DNA from: Clostridiales bacterium
GTDB taxonomy: Bacteria; Bacillota; Clostridia; Oscillospirales; Oscillospiraceae
DNA length: 37,577 bases
Assembly (NCBI GenBank): GCA_021203325.1
Contig: JAJQBL010000025.1
Span: forward strand, 1-37,577
Reading direction: 5' to 3'
Shown: one piece after another, positions 7,382-15,456 of the stretch
How the letters are laid out: every line of letters starts with the position of its first letter
Position numbering within the stretch: position 1 is the stretch's first letter
Made by a program: the position numbers and the translations under genes
The notes under the pieces: model-generated
Told to the model about the DNA's origin: nothing
Database searches by the model: none
What the model saw: the letters and a program-made list of their open reading frames with translations, nothing else

Positions 7382-9010
7382 TTATTCGCCGGTGGCCTCC
7401 CGGTACTCCGCCGAGGCGACGTCGCTCCAGCTGTGTTTGTCGCCGGGGATGACCTCCCCCGACACCTTGTTCACCGCGTAGAACTCCAGAATGGAGGTGC
7501 TTTTGGCCTCGCTGCCGTCGGCGGCGAGGTAGTCCTGATAGTAGACGAAGAGGTAGCATTTCCCGTTGGCCGACTCCCGGTCATAGACCAGCCTGCCCCG
7601 TGTGGTGACGCTCTCGTCCTCCGCCCAGGGCTCCGACCACAGGACGGCGTAAAGGCTGCCCTTGGCGGAGTAGCGCAGCGTCAGGGCGTCCAAATCCGCG
7701 CCGTCCAACTCGCCGCTGTCCGCCAGAGATTGGGCGATGAGCAGCAGGGCCTCCTCCTCTCCGGTCTGGGCGGAGACAGATTCCTCCGCATCGGCAGCGC
7801 TCTCCGTCTCCGGCTGGGCCGCGCTGTCCGACGCCTCCGGCTGGGCCGCGCTCCCGGCGGCGGAGGAAGCCCCGTCCTCTCCGGCTTCCCCGCCCTCTTC
7901 ATCCTCCACGGGGCCGTAATAGCTCCGCAGGAATGGGCCGTGGGCCTGATAGTAGGTGTAGGTGTTGTGCTCCGGCCGCAGATAGTTCTCGTCGGTGACG
8001 ATGAGCAGACCGTCCCCGATGTCCTCCTCCGGGTCCTGAAACGCCGCCATCAGCAGGCCGTAGCCTACCAGGCACACCAGTACCAGAAGAACCGCCAGCG
8101 CCGTCGTCACCACCACAAAAAGCCGCTGGGCCATGCTCCGGAGCCGTGGCCACAGCCAGGCGTCCGCCCTGTAAAGCAGCACCAGCGCCAGCGCCGCCCA
8201 GCCCCAGAAAATCAGCACCAGGGAGAGTATGGCAAAGCCCGTCCGATACTCATAGCGGTAGGGCAGCAGCGCGGCCACGCCGTAGTACCAGGCGGTGTAA
8301 CCGACTTGGAACGCACCCCACAGGGGCAGCAGCACAGACCGTTGTCTGGGCGCTTCGCCGCCCCAGACGGACACCGCGTCCGCCAGCTCCACCTGCTGCG
8401 CCGCCTCCGGCGTGTCCGCCCGAAACAGCGTGTCCAGCTCCATTTCCGTCAGGTACTCCGCCAGGGGGATGCCCTTGCAGCGGAGCAGCGCGTCGGCACA
8501 CAGCCCCTCGTCCCCGGTGAGCCGGGCGGCGGCCGCCTGATAGAAGTAAAGGGTTTTCAGCTGCGCCTTGTTCAGTTCTTCCGGCGTCAGGGCGTCCAAA
8601 TCCCGCAGCGCCTGCTCCGGCTGACCCAGACACAGGTCCTGCTTTGCCATGGCCAGCAGGGCGGCGTTGCGGCTGGCCGCGTCCTTCCGCCAGCGGGCAA
8701 GGTAAGCGTTGTAATCCCGGCGGGTCTGGAGGTCCTTCCGGGTCACCCGCCGCCGGGTCAGCTCATCCCAGACCGCCAGCAGCAGCCGCAGGGCAAGGGC
8801 CGTCCCCACCGCCAGCAGGAAAACGCCCCAGAACCGGGAGGATACCCTTGTGTCAGCATACAGGACATAGCCCACGCCGCCCAGATAAGCCGCCAGCAGG
8901 AGCAGTATCACCCCACGGAACAGCAGCGCGTGCCTGCGCACCGCCCGGCCCGCCCGCTGTCCAGGGGAAGGGGTGCCGGGGCGTTCAAAAAGGTTGTCGT
9001 TTTGTCTCAT
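7382..9010 (-). CDS. Large membrane protein with TPR-like region, unknown function
   Basis: This encodes 542 residues and is not recognised. Two membrane helices (about 28-50 and 60-80) are followed by a cytosolic helical region (about 95-205) with TPR-like spacing (LCLGQPEQALRDLDAL, YFYQAAAARLTGD). Two or three further helices follow (about 255-280 and 297-322). Then comes a segment rich in Glu, Ala and Ser at about 365-415 and a C-terminal folded domain (LRYSAKGSLYAVLWSEPWA, LYAVNKVSGE-like strands). The low-complexity acidic linker suggests a tethered outer domain. The ATG at 9010 has AAGAGG seven nt upstream. It forms a likely operon with the small membrane gene upstream. Confidence 0.75.
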   Translation of the reverse strand: MRQNDNLFERPGTPSPGQRAGRAVRRHALLFRGVILLLLAAYLGGVGYVLYADTRVSSRFWGVFLLAVGTALALRLLLAVWDELTRRRVTRKDLQTRRDYNAYLARWRKDAASRNAALLAMAKQDLCLGQPEQALRDLDALTPEELNKAQLKTLYFYQAAAARLTGDEGLCADALLRCKGIPLAEYLTEMELDTLFRADTPEAAQQVELADAVSVWGGEAPRQRSVLLPLWGAFQVGYTAWYYGVAALLPYRYEYRTGFAILSLVLIFWGWAALALVLLYRADAWLWPRLRSMAQRLFVVVTTALAVLLVLVCLVGYGLLMAAFQDPEEDIGDGLLIVTDENYLRPEHNTYTYYQAHGPFLRSYYGPVEDEEGGEAGEDGASSAAGSAAQPEASDSAAQPETESAADAEESVSAQTGEEEALLLIAQSLADSGELDGADLDALTLRYSAKGSLYAVLWSEPWAEDESVTTRGRLVYDRESANGKCYLFVYYQDYLAADGSEAKSTSILEFYAVNKVSGEVIPGDKHSWSDVASAEYREATGE

Positions 9011-9111
9011 GTCACTGCCTCTTTGCGTCCGCCTGATGCGGGCGCCGCAGAACCAATACGGCTGCCGCGGAGGGTGTTCCCCGCAGCAGCCTTCCCCTTG
9101 CGTTGTTTTAT

Positions 9112-9465
9112 TCAGACGCCCGCAATCAGCAGAATCTCCGCCACAAAGAGGTAGAGGATCATCGGCGCAATGCACAGCGCCATGAAGTAGCTGGCGTGCT
9201 TCACCGGCGCCCGCCGCCGCTCCACCGTGCGGAACTGCCGCAGGGCGTCAAACCAGCCGATCACCGACACGGCCAGCAGCACCACCATCACCTGGCCATA
9301 GGTGATGGTGCTGTAAACAGCCAGCACCGCCAGGAGGAACAGGCACACGATCCCCCCGGAGGAGGTGACGTTCAGCAGGCAGAACAGGGTCTTTTGCCTG
9401 TCCAGCCTGCCGTCCATGTTCAGATAATCCGCAATTTTTTGTGCCAGCTTACCGAAGATAATCAT
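9112..9465 (-). CDS. Small three-helix membrane protein, unknown function
   Basis: This encodes 117 residues. A short cytoplasmic N-terminus (MIIFGKLAQKIADYLNMDGRL) precedes hydrophobic stretches at about 31-50, 55-72 and 94-115, with a basic loop (RTVERRRAPVKH) between the second and third. I recognise no family. It is the first gene after the promoter at 9515-9543 and sits 101 nt before the large membrane protein; a GC-rich hairpin at about 9055-9095 in that gap could lower downstream expression. The ATG at 9465 was chosen because the upstream in-frame part overlaps the promoter. Confidence 0.7.
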   Translation of the reverse strand: MIIFGKLAQKIADYLNMDGRLDRQKTLFCLLNVTSSGGIVCLFLLAVLAVYSTITYGQVMVVLLAVSVIGWFDALRQFRTVERRRAPVKHASYFMALCIAPMILYLFVAEILLIAGV

Positions 9466-9514
9466 GTTGCCTACCAGCCTTCCCGGGTGAGGGTTTTTCG
9501 CTCTGCATAGCGTA

Positions 9515-9543
9515 ATTGTACTACAAAAGGCGGGAGGCGTCAA
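9515..9543 (-). promoter_or_regulatory. Sigma-A promoter for the two membrane protein genes
   Basis: Minus strand TTGACG (9543-9538), 17 nt, TACAAT (9520-9515). Confidence 0.65.
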
Positions 9544-9639
9544 CAAATTCCAACGGTTTTCTCCGTTTTCCTGCTGTGGTATCGGCCGGGTGGGGCTTTC
9601 CTGGACAGCGTTCGCCGCAGAGAATTTGTCCTGAGGAAC

Positions 9640-10380
9640 TCAATCCCGTTCAGCGGAAGGTCTTTCCTCCCCCGCCAGCGCCCGCACCACATAGCCGCCG
9701 ATCATCAGCCCCGCCGCCGCCGGGACAAAGGCGGTGCTGCCGGGGACGGCCCGGCGGCCCGGCTCCGGCGTCTCGGCCCCTTCCTCCGTCAAAGGGGTCA
9801 GGGGCTCCTCCGTGGAGTAGAGCACCGTCAGGTGCCTGATGCCCCGCCGCCGCAGCTCGTAGCGCATGACCCGGGTCAGGGGGCACATGGAGGTTTTCGT
9901 GATGTCCGCGATGCGGAGCCGGGCGGGGTCCAGCTTGTTCCCCGTCCCCATGCAGCTGATGATGGGGGTGTGGGCCGCCAGGCACCGCTCCGCCAGCTCC
10001 AGCTTGGCGGAGACGGTGTCCACCGCGTCCACCACATAGTCGTAGGCGGCGAAGTCGAACTCCCCCGCCGTCTCCGGCAGGAAGAAGCATTTGCGGGTGC
10101 TGACCGCCACGGCGGGGTTGATGTCCCTGGCCCGCTCCGCCATCACATCCGCCTTGTACCGGCCCAAGGTGGAGTGGGTGGCGATGATCTGGCGGTTCAG
10201 GTTGCTCAGGGCCACGGTGTCCGGGTCCACCAGCTCCAGCGCACCGACCCCGCTGCGCACCAGCGCCTCCGCCACATAGCCGCCCACGCCGCCGATGCCG
10301 AACACCGCCACCCGGCTTCCGGCCAGCCGGGCCATGGCGTCCCTGCCCAGCAGCAGCTCCGTCCTTCCGAATTGTTCCAT
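9640..10380 (-). CDS. tcdA: tRNA threonylcarbamoyladenosine dehydratase (TcdA/CsdL/YgdL)
   Basis: This E1-like enzyme uses ATP to cyclise t6A37 of tRNAs to ct6A. The protein has 246 residues, a standard length. Hallmarks are the nucleotide-binding loop VAVFGIGGVGGYVAEAL near residue 25, then VDPDTVALSNLNRQ, DYVVDAVDTVSAK, ISCMGTGNKLDP and the Cys-containing TSMCPLTRVMR. The C-terminal GSTAFVPAAAGLMIGGYVV helix is typical. It lies 13 nt downstream of larE in the same transcript. Confidence 0.92.
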   Translation of the reverse strand: MEQFGRTELLLGRDAMARLAGSRVAVFGIGGVGGYVAEALVRSGVGALELVDPDTVALSNLNRQIIATHSTLGRYKADVMAERARDINPAVAVSTRKCFFLPETAGEFDFAAYDYVVDAVDTVSAKLELAERCLAAHTPIISCMGTGNKLDPARLRIADITKTSMCPLTRVMRYELRRRGIRHLTVLYSTEEPLTPLTEEGAETPEPGRRAVPGSTAFVPAAAGLMIGGYVVRALAGEERPSAERD

Positions 10381-10393
10381 ACGGTTTGCCCCC

Positions 10394-11199
10394 TCACAAC
10401 GTCTCGTTCATACTGCCTGTCCGATAGCCCTGCAGGTCCAGCGCCACATAGGAGAAGCCCAGCCCCCGGAGGGTCTGCACCACCCTTGTCCGGTTCTCCG
10501 GCTCCAGCAGCCTGGGAAACTCCTCCGGCAGCAGCTCGATTCGCGCCATGGTTCCATGGACCCGCACTCTGGCCTGGGTGAAGCCCAGCTCCGCCAGCAG
10601 CTGCTCCGACCGGTCCACCCGCTCCAGCCCCTCCCGGGTGATAGACTCCCCGTAGACAAAGCGGGAGGCCAGGCAGGCCAGGGAGGGCTTGGCCCAGGTG
10701 GGCAGCCCGGCCTCCCGGCTCAGGGCACGGATGTCCGCTTTGGTCAGCCCCGCCGTCCGCAGGGGACTTGCCACCCCCAGCTCCGCAATGGCCCGCATAC
10801 CGGGGCGGTAGTCGCCCTCATCGTCCAGGTTGGAGCCTTCGGAGACGATGGCCATGCCCTGCTCCGCCGCCACATCCTGAATCCGGCGAAAGAGCTGGCG
10901 CTTGCAGAGATAGCAGCGGTCCGGCGGGTTCTCCGCAAAGCCGGGGATCTCCAGCACGTCCAAATCGACCCACACCTGCCGAATCCCCCGTCGGGCGCAG
11001 AAGTCCTCCGCCTCCGCCGTCTCCCGCCGGGGAAAAGCGGAGGCGCGAACGGTGACGGCGATGGCCCTGTCCCCCAGGGTCTCGTGGGCCATATGCAGCA
11101 AATAGGCGGAGTCCACCCCGCCGGAAAGGCCACCGCCGTACTGCCCAGGCGCAGCAGCTCCCCCCGGAGCCGCCGCGCTTTTTCATGAAGCGCATCCAT
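10394..11199 (-). pseudogene. larE: larE, ATP-dependent sacrificial sulfur transferase, frameshifted
   Basis: LarE is a PP-loop ATPase that donates sulfur to build the nickel-pincer cofactor of lactate racemase and relatives. The first 25 codons (MDALHEKARRLRGELL...STAVAF) are in one frame. The rest, from VDSAYLLHMAHETL onward, is in another. Restoring one base in the short T-run (A-run 11125-11127 on the plus strand) recreates the ATP-binding AFSGGVDSAYLL motif exactly. The remainder is well preserved, with RCYLCK, SEGSNLDD and ACLASRF (probably the sacrificial Cys). No larB, larC or larA is nearby. It is either recently inactivated or a one-base sequence error. Confidence 0.88.
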
Positions 11200-11238
11200 C
11201 CTATGTCCCCTCCCCGATTTTCCTGCTCATTTTTACGC

Positions 11239-11267
11239 ACTATAGCATGAAACCGGGCCCCTGTCAA
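11239..11267 (-). promoter_or_regulatory. Sigma-A promoter for larE-tcdA
   Basis: Minus strand TTGACA (11267-11262), 17 nt, TATAGT (11244-11239). It overlaps the end of the upstream gene by a few bases. Confidence 0.75.
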
Positions 11268-11788
11268 CTGCCCCACCACCGGGCCAGCAGCCCCCGGAGC
11301 CGCTCCTGCCAGCGGCGGCACTCCGCCCCGCTCTCCAGGCAGAGGACGGCCAGGGCGTCCTGGCGGGTGCGCTCCTGCTGCATGCGGTAGCCCTGGGCCA
11401 GGTCAGCCAGCCCCTGGTATAATCGCCGGAGGCCCTCCCGGCTGTTTTCTGCCCTGTCCGGGCAGGCGGTTTGCTCCGACCGCAGCCAGGCCCCGCCCTC
11501 CAGATAGCAGAAGGCGGCCAGCCGTCGTCCCCGCTGAAGGGCGCAGGCGGCGCAGTCGTACAGCTCCGCCGCCCCGGTGCGCCGGGCCAGCCGCCGGGCC
11601 GCCCGGCCCAGGGCCAGCTCCCCCTCCACCTGCCGCCGGAAGAAATCGGCCTCCGTCTCCTGCGGGCGCGCCTCCTCCGGCGGGGGCTGGAGGGCCGGCA
11701 GCACCGGCCCTCCTCCCTCCGGCAGGACCCGTTTCCACACCTCGGCAAACCGCAGGGCTTCCTCCTGCGCCCGGTCAGACCCTTCCAT
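11264..11788 (-). CDS. Unknown helical protein, possibly ferritin-like
   Basis: This encodes 174 residues, almost all helical and rich in Arg, Ala and Glu. Segments such as EADFFRRQVEGELALGRAA and AELYDCAACALQRGRRLAAF are spaced like helices of a ferritin-like bundle, with Glu residues that could bind metal, but there is no clean ExxH pair, so this is only a suggestion. The ATG at 11788 (MEGSDRAQEEAL) is the first sensible start; longer in-frame sequence upstream would run into the divergent promoter region at 11897. It is expressed alone or reads toward larE. Confidence 0.55.
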   Translation of the reverse strand: MEGSDRAQEEALRFAEVWKRVLPEGGGPVLPALQPPPEEARPQETEADFFRRQVEGELALGRAARRLARRTGAAELYDCAACALQRGRRLAAFCYLEGGAWLRSEQTACPDRAENSREGLRRLYQGLADLAQGYRMQQERTRQDALAVLCLESGAECRRWQERLRGLLARWWGS

Positions 11789-11896
11789 CGCCGCCGCCCC
11801 CTTTCCCTTCCATCCTATGCCGGTTTCCGCAAGGGGTGTCTGCGGCAGTCTGCGGAAAATTTCTTCGCAAACCGGGCCCTTCCTGCGGCAAAGCGT

Positions 11897-11925
11897 TTGC
11901 AATTTCCACAGGGGTGTGCTATACT
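11897..11925 (+). promoter_or_regulatory. Sigma-A promoter for the acyltransferase-like gene
   Basis: TTGCAA (11897-11902), 17 nt, TATACT (11920-11925), about 95 nt before the start codon. Confidence 0.7.
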
Positions 11926-12020
11926 GGAACAAATCTGTGGGGATTCCGCGCTTTGGGGCCCTTTTGCCTTGTCTCCGCCTTCGCCCTGTCCCCGGCACTT
12001 TTTTCCGTGAGGTTTTTGGC

Positions 12021-13070
12021 ATGAAAGAGAAAACGCGTTATCAGGAGGCAAACCTGGCCTTTCTGCTGCTGGCGGGCCTCCTGGCGATTTGGGGGCTTGG
12101 CTCCTACGCCGCCCGCTCCACCACTGTGGGGGTGATTTACGGCTGCGTCAACCTGGCGGCATGGCCCCTGATCTCCTGGCTGCTGGGACGGGAGATCCGC
12201 TGCGTGGAGCGGACAAAGGACTCCCTGACAAAGACGGTGCTGGGCCTGCTGGGGCTGTATGTGGTGCAGAAGGTGCTGATCTTCTGGAGCAAGCTGGCCA
12301 GCGGCAAGGGCGCCTCCCTGGGGTTTCTCAATGATGAGAACACCGCCTGGCTCTACCTGTGCGGGGCGGCGTGGCTGCTGCTGGCCGTCCTGATTGAACG
12401 GAAGGGCTGGAAACACGGGCCGGTGCTGGCGGTGAGCGTGGCGCTGGGCTGCGCGGCAGGCTATCTGCCGGTGCTGGAGGACGTCCTCTGCCTGAACAAG
12501 CTGTTTGTGTTCTTCCCCCTGTTTCTGGTGGGATTCTGGGGCCTTCCCCATCGGCTGGAGGCGTTTTTGAACCAAAAAGGGGTGCGCATCCTGTCCCTGG
12601 CGGTGCTGCTGGCCGTGGCCGGTGGGTGCCTGGCGGCTGAAAAGCCGCTGTACAACAATGTGGACTTCCTGACCGCCGCCAGCGCCTACGCCTCTCTGGG
12701 GAACACCTGGCTCAGCGCCTTCGGCGGGCTGTTCCGCCTGGCCTGGTACGGCGTCGTCGCCGTGACGGGGTGCGCCCTGCTCAGTGTCATGCCCCGGAAG
12801 AAGCTCCCCCTGCTGACCCTCTGCGGCAGACGGTGGTTCAGCGTGTACTTCTGGCTGCGGCCGGTGACCTACTTCCTCTTTGCCCGCATTGTAAAGGCGC
12901 TGGTGGCCTGCAGCGTCCTGGGGAAGGCGGACGCCGTCCTCATCTGCCTGGCCCTGCTGCCGGCGCTCAGCCTTCACAGCCTGGAGACGGCGGCGAAGGG
13001 AATCTTCCGCTGGTACGACGGGGTGAAGGCCCTGTCCGGGCGGTTGGCCTCCGGAAAACGGGAAGGCTGA
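12021..13070 (+). CDS. Polytopic membrane protein, acyltransferase-3/fucose-4-O-acetylase-like
   Basis: This encodes 349 residues with about ten hydrophobic helices. The middle and C-terminal parts resemble acyltransferase-3 membrane proteins that O-acetylate sugars: [16 protein letters not shown] (about 158-173) matches the usual FFPFFLLGYY element, and [19 protein letters not shown] near 272-290 matches the conserved last helices. The usual N-terminal catalytic His and Arg motif (R-x10-H type) is not evident, so it may be a non-catalytic relative. The ATG at 12021 starts [12 protein letters not shown]; a longer in-frame start would cross the promoter. It has no obvious partner gene. Confidence 0.6.
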   Translation: MKEKTRYQEANLAFLLLAGLLAIWGLGSYAARSTTVGVIYGCVNLAAWPLISWLLGREIRCVERTKDSLTKTVLGLLGLYVVQKVLIFWSKLASGKGASLGFLNDENTAWLYLCGAAWLLLAVLIERKGWKHGPVLAVSVALGCAAGYLPVLEDVLCLNKLFVFFPLFLVGFWGLPHRLEAFLNQKGVRILSLAVLLAVAGGCLAAEKPLYNNVDFLTAASAYASLGNTWLSAFGGLFRLAWYGVVAVTGCALLSVMPRKKLPLLTLCGRRWFSVYFWLRPVTYFLFARIVKALVACSVLGKADAVLICLALLPALSLHSLETAAKGIFRWYDGVKALSGRLASGKREG

Positions 13071-13171
13071 TTGTCCTGTTTCCAAAACTAACACAACGCG
13101 CAGTGCGTCGGAGGGGCATCCCTCCGGCTGGCGCTGCCGGTTCCAAACTGTCATTATAAGGAGGCCATCTC

Positions 13172-14296
13172 ATGGCACAAGAACACGTAAACCTGCACAC
13201 CCAGGACCTGGTCGCCGCCGTCAAGGCGTTTCAGGCGGAGCAGAGTCAGGAGCATAACCGGGCCCTGACCCTGGCGCTGACCGACCCGGCGGTGCGCTTC
13301 CTCCTGCCCCTGGGGGAGGACGGAAAGCGCATTATGATGCTGAACACCCCGGATGGGCGGCGCTTCTTCCCCGCCTACACCAGCGGGGCGGAGGCCCAGA
13401 AGAACAAGCTGCTGACGAAAAAGAGCCGGGCCCTCGCCGCCACGCTGGAGCGCTATGGCGAGCTGCTGGAGCAGAACGAGTCCGTCTCCGGCCTCATCAT
13501 CGACCCCCAGGGGCTGAACTTCCCCCTGCCCCGGGAGACCGTGCTGAAGCTCCGCCTGCCCAAGCTGAATAACAGCCGTGTGCTGGACGCCATCGCCGCT
13601 TGGAAGGAGGACAGGAGCCAGGAGAACAGCGTGCAGATCACCCTGGCCCTTCTGGAGGACGGGACCCAGTTCCTGCTGCCCATGGGGGCCGACGGCAAGG
13701 GCATCCTCATGCTGAAAAATGCGGAGGGGCAGCAGTTCCTGGCGGCCTACACCAGCCAGGAGGAGGCCCGGAAGGATCCCTCCGTCACCGGGGAAAGCCG
13801 GCTGCTCCCCCTGAACCTGTTGGGCTACAGCGCCATGCTGGAGAAAACAGAGGCCATCAGCGGCATCGTCATCGACCCCCGCTCCGCCAACTTCGCCCTG
13901 TCCAGGGAGATGGCGCTGAAGCTGAAGGCCCAGAAGGAGGCCCGGGACAAGCTGCCCAAGGGCCCCATGAAGGTGCTGACCCCCAAGGAGACCATTCAGA
14001 ACGACATGACACGGGCCGTGGGGAAGGAGCTGTACAAAATCCCCGAAGTGGACTCCTGCTATCTCCGCATCACCCAGCGGGGCGAGGGGGAGGAGGCCGT
14101 CCGGGGCTGGCTCTTCGTGGTGGAATACTACGGCGAGGACTATGCCGGCGTCTGCCGCACCATCTTCGACACCTGCAAGCCCTTCCTGAACCCGGAGGAC
14201 ACCCGTGTGGAGTTCACCCAGCTGGACAGCGAGCTGGGCCAGCAGGTCACCCAGCAGGGCGACCCCTTCTTCCGCCGCCAGATGCTGTGGGTGTAA
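13172..14296 (+). CDS. SseB-family protein with two SseB domains and a C-terminal SseB_C domain
   Basis: This encodes 374 residues. Two tandem repeats are visible, about residues 10-125 and 135-250. Each contains FLLP(L/M)G.DGK.I.ML, then F.AAYTS or FPAYTS, and ends in SGLIIDPQGLNF or SGIVIDPRSANF. A third, different domain (about 270-374, from KVLTPKETIQND to RRQMLWV) fits the SseB C-terminal domain. SseB-family proteins are named after a serine-sensitivity phenotype; the molecular role is unclear. AAGGAGG at 13158-13164 fixes the start. A strong terminator follows, so it is probably monocistronic. Confidence 0.85.
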   Translation: MAQEHVNLHTQDLVAAVKAFQAEQSQEHNRALTLALTDPAVRFLLPLGEDGKRIMMLNTPDGRRFFPAYTSGAEAQKNKLLTKKSRALAATLERYGELLEQNESVSGLIIDPQGLNFPLPRETVLKLRLPKLNNSRVLDAIAAWKEDRSQENSVQITLALLEDGTQFLLPMGADGKGILMLKNAEGQQFLAAYTSQEEARKDPSVTGESRLLPLNLLGYSAMLEKTEAISGIVIDPRSANFALSREMALKLKAQKEARDKLPKGPMKVLTPKETIQNDMTRAVGKELYKIPEVDSCYLRITQRGEGEEAVRGWLFVVEYYGEDYAGVCRTIFDTCKPFLNPEDTRVEFTQLDSELGQQVTQQGDPFFRRQMLWV

Positions 14297-14314
14297 ACCC
14301 TCTCAAATCATCAA

Positions 14315-14347
14315 AAACGCTCCCGCCCTTTTGGGGCGGGAGCGTTT
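14315..14347. terminator. Strong bidirectional terminator
   Basis: A 14-bp stem AAACGCTCCCGCCC / GGGCGGGAGCGTTT with a TTTTG loop. It separates the convergent SseB-like gene and the hup gene and begins 18 nt after the former. Confidence 0.88.
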
Positions 14348-14349
14348 CG

Positions 14350-14646
14350 TTATGCGTCCTCAGGTTCCGCGTCGGGGTTTACTCTGTCCTTCAGCAGCTT
14401 GCCCGGCTTGAACTGCACCATCCGATGGGCGGGCACGTCCACCGGTTCCCCGGTGGACAGGTTCCGGCCCACATGGGCGGCCCGCTCCCTGGTCTGGAAG
14501 GTGCCGAAGCCCGTCAACTGCACCCTGCCCTCTGCGGCCAGGGTCTGGCTGACGATGTCCAGGGCGGCGTCCAGGGCGGCGGCGGCGTCCTTATTGGTCA
14601 GGCCGGTCCGCCGGGCCACAGCCTTTGTCAGTTCCGTCTTTGTCAT
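14350..14646 (-). CDS. hup: HU-family DNA-binding protein
   Basis: Histone-like DNA-bending protein of 98 residues. The HU fold is clear: MTKTELTKAVARRTGLTNKDA at the N-terminus, VQLTGFGTFQTRERAAHVGRN as the beta-saddle entry, then PAHRMVQFKPGKLLKD. The arm motif normally reads RNPxTGE but here is RNLSTGE, so the conserved DNA-intercalating Pro is replaced by Leu; this may alter the bend. The start at 14646 lies inside the end of mazG (56-nt overlap), so the two are coupled. A spoVB-mazG-hup order is common in Clostridia. Confidence 0.9.
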   Translation of the reverse strand: MTKTELTKAVARRTGLTNKDAAAALDAALDIVSQTLAAEGRVQLTGFGTFQTRERAAHVGRNLSTGEPVDVPAHRMVQFKPGKLLKDRVNPDAEPEDA

Positions 14647-15439
14647 TGGTTCTCTCCTTCCCTTCCTCCCAGAGTTTAACCAGTTCCGCGGAAGATATGT
14701 CCCGCAAATCGGTGTCCCCTGCGGCGGCCTCCATGGCCCCGAAGCGGCGGATGAACTTCTCCGTGGCGGCGTGGAGCAGGGCCTCCGGGTCCTCCCCGGC
14801 GTACCGCGCCACGTTGACGGCGGCAAAGAGCAGGTCCCCCAGTTCCTCCGCCACCCGCTCCCGGCTCTCATGGTCCGCCACGGCGGACTGCACCTCCCGG
14901 GCCTCCTCCGCCATCTTCTCCACCGCGCCGTCCATGCTCTCCCACCGGAAACCGGCCTTGTCCGCCTTTTTCAGCACCTTCTCCGCCCGCCACAGGGCGG
15001 GCAGGGTGCGGGCCACGGCGTCCAGGGTGTCGGTGTAAGTGGTCTGGTGCTTCTCCTGGCGTTTCAGGGCATCCCAGTTTTGCAGCACCTCCCCGGTGCC
15101 GGAGACCGCCGTCTCCCCAAAGACGTGGGGGTGACGGAAAATCATCTTTTTGGCGGCGCAGTCGGCCACGTCGTCCAGGGTAAAATGGCCCGCGTCCGCC
15201 TCGATGTCCGCGTGGAACACCACCTGGAGCAGCACGTCCCCCAGCTCCTCCTCCATATCGGGGAGGCTCTCCCGGTCAATGGCCTCGGCCAGCTCGGCGG
15301 CCTCCTCCAGCAGGTCCCGGCGGATGGTGTGATGGGTCTGCTCCCGGTCTCAGGGGCAGCCGCCCTCGTGGCGGAGGATGTGAATGATCTCCCGGAAGTC
15401 CTCCAGGGTGTAACGTTCCTTCTGGGTGTAGTCTACCAT
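14591..15439 (-). pseudogene. mazG: mazG, nucleoside triphosphate pyrophosphohydrolase, interrupted by an in-frame TGA
   Basis: MazG hydrolyses (d)NTPs to NMP and PPi and helps clear damaged nucleotides. Read through, the frame gives 282 residues from the ATG at 15439 (MVDYTQKERYTLEDF), a full-length two-domain MazG: LLEEAAELAEAID and MEEELGDVLLQ in the first domain, MAEEAREVQSAV and VAEELGDLLF in the second. Codon 30 (15350-15352) is TGA where the family has Trp (GGCPWDREQTH). One G-to-A change explains it. Translation could restart at the ATG at 15256, losing part of the first domain. Other genes here end in TGA, so the codon is not reassigned. Confidence 0.88.
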
Positions 15440-15456
15440 GTTGATACGCTTCTCTC

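Noticed and set aside
7433-9154. 573-codon plus-strand frame opposite the large membrane protein
   Set aside because: Arg/Gln/Pro/His-rich shadow; no ribosome binding site or believable domain. The minus-strand gene has membrane helices and a ribosome binding site.
11919-13154. 411-codon minus-strand frame opposite the acyltransferase-like gene
   Set aside because: Gln/Pro/His-rich shadow composition and no start signals.
938-15439. Reassigned stop codons (TAG or TGA read as amino acid) to explain nrdR and mazG
   Set aside because: TAG ends the Rrf2 gene at 5030, the gene at 1981 and the GNAT gene at 34846. TGA ends several others (for example purF and tcdA). A standard code is the simpler view.
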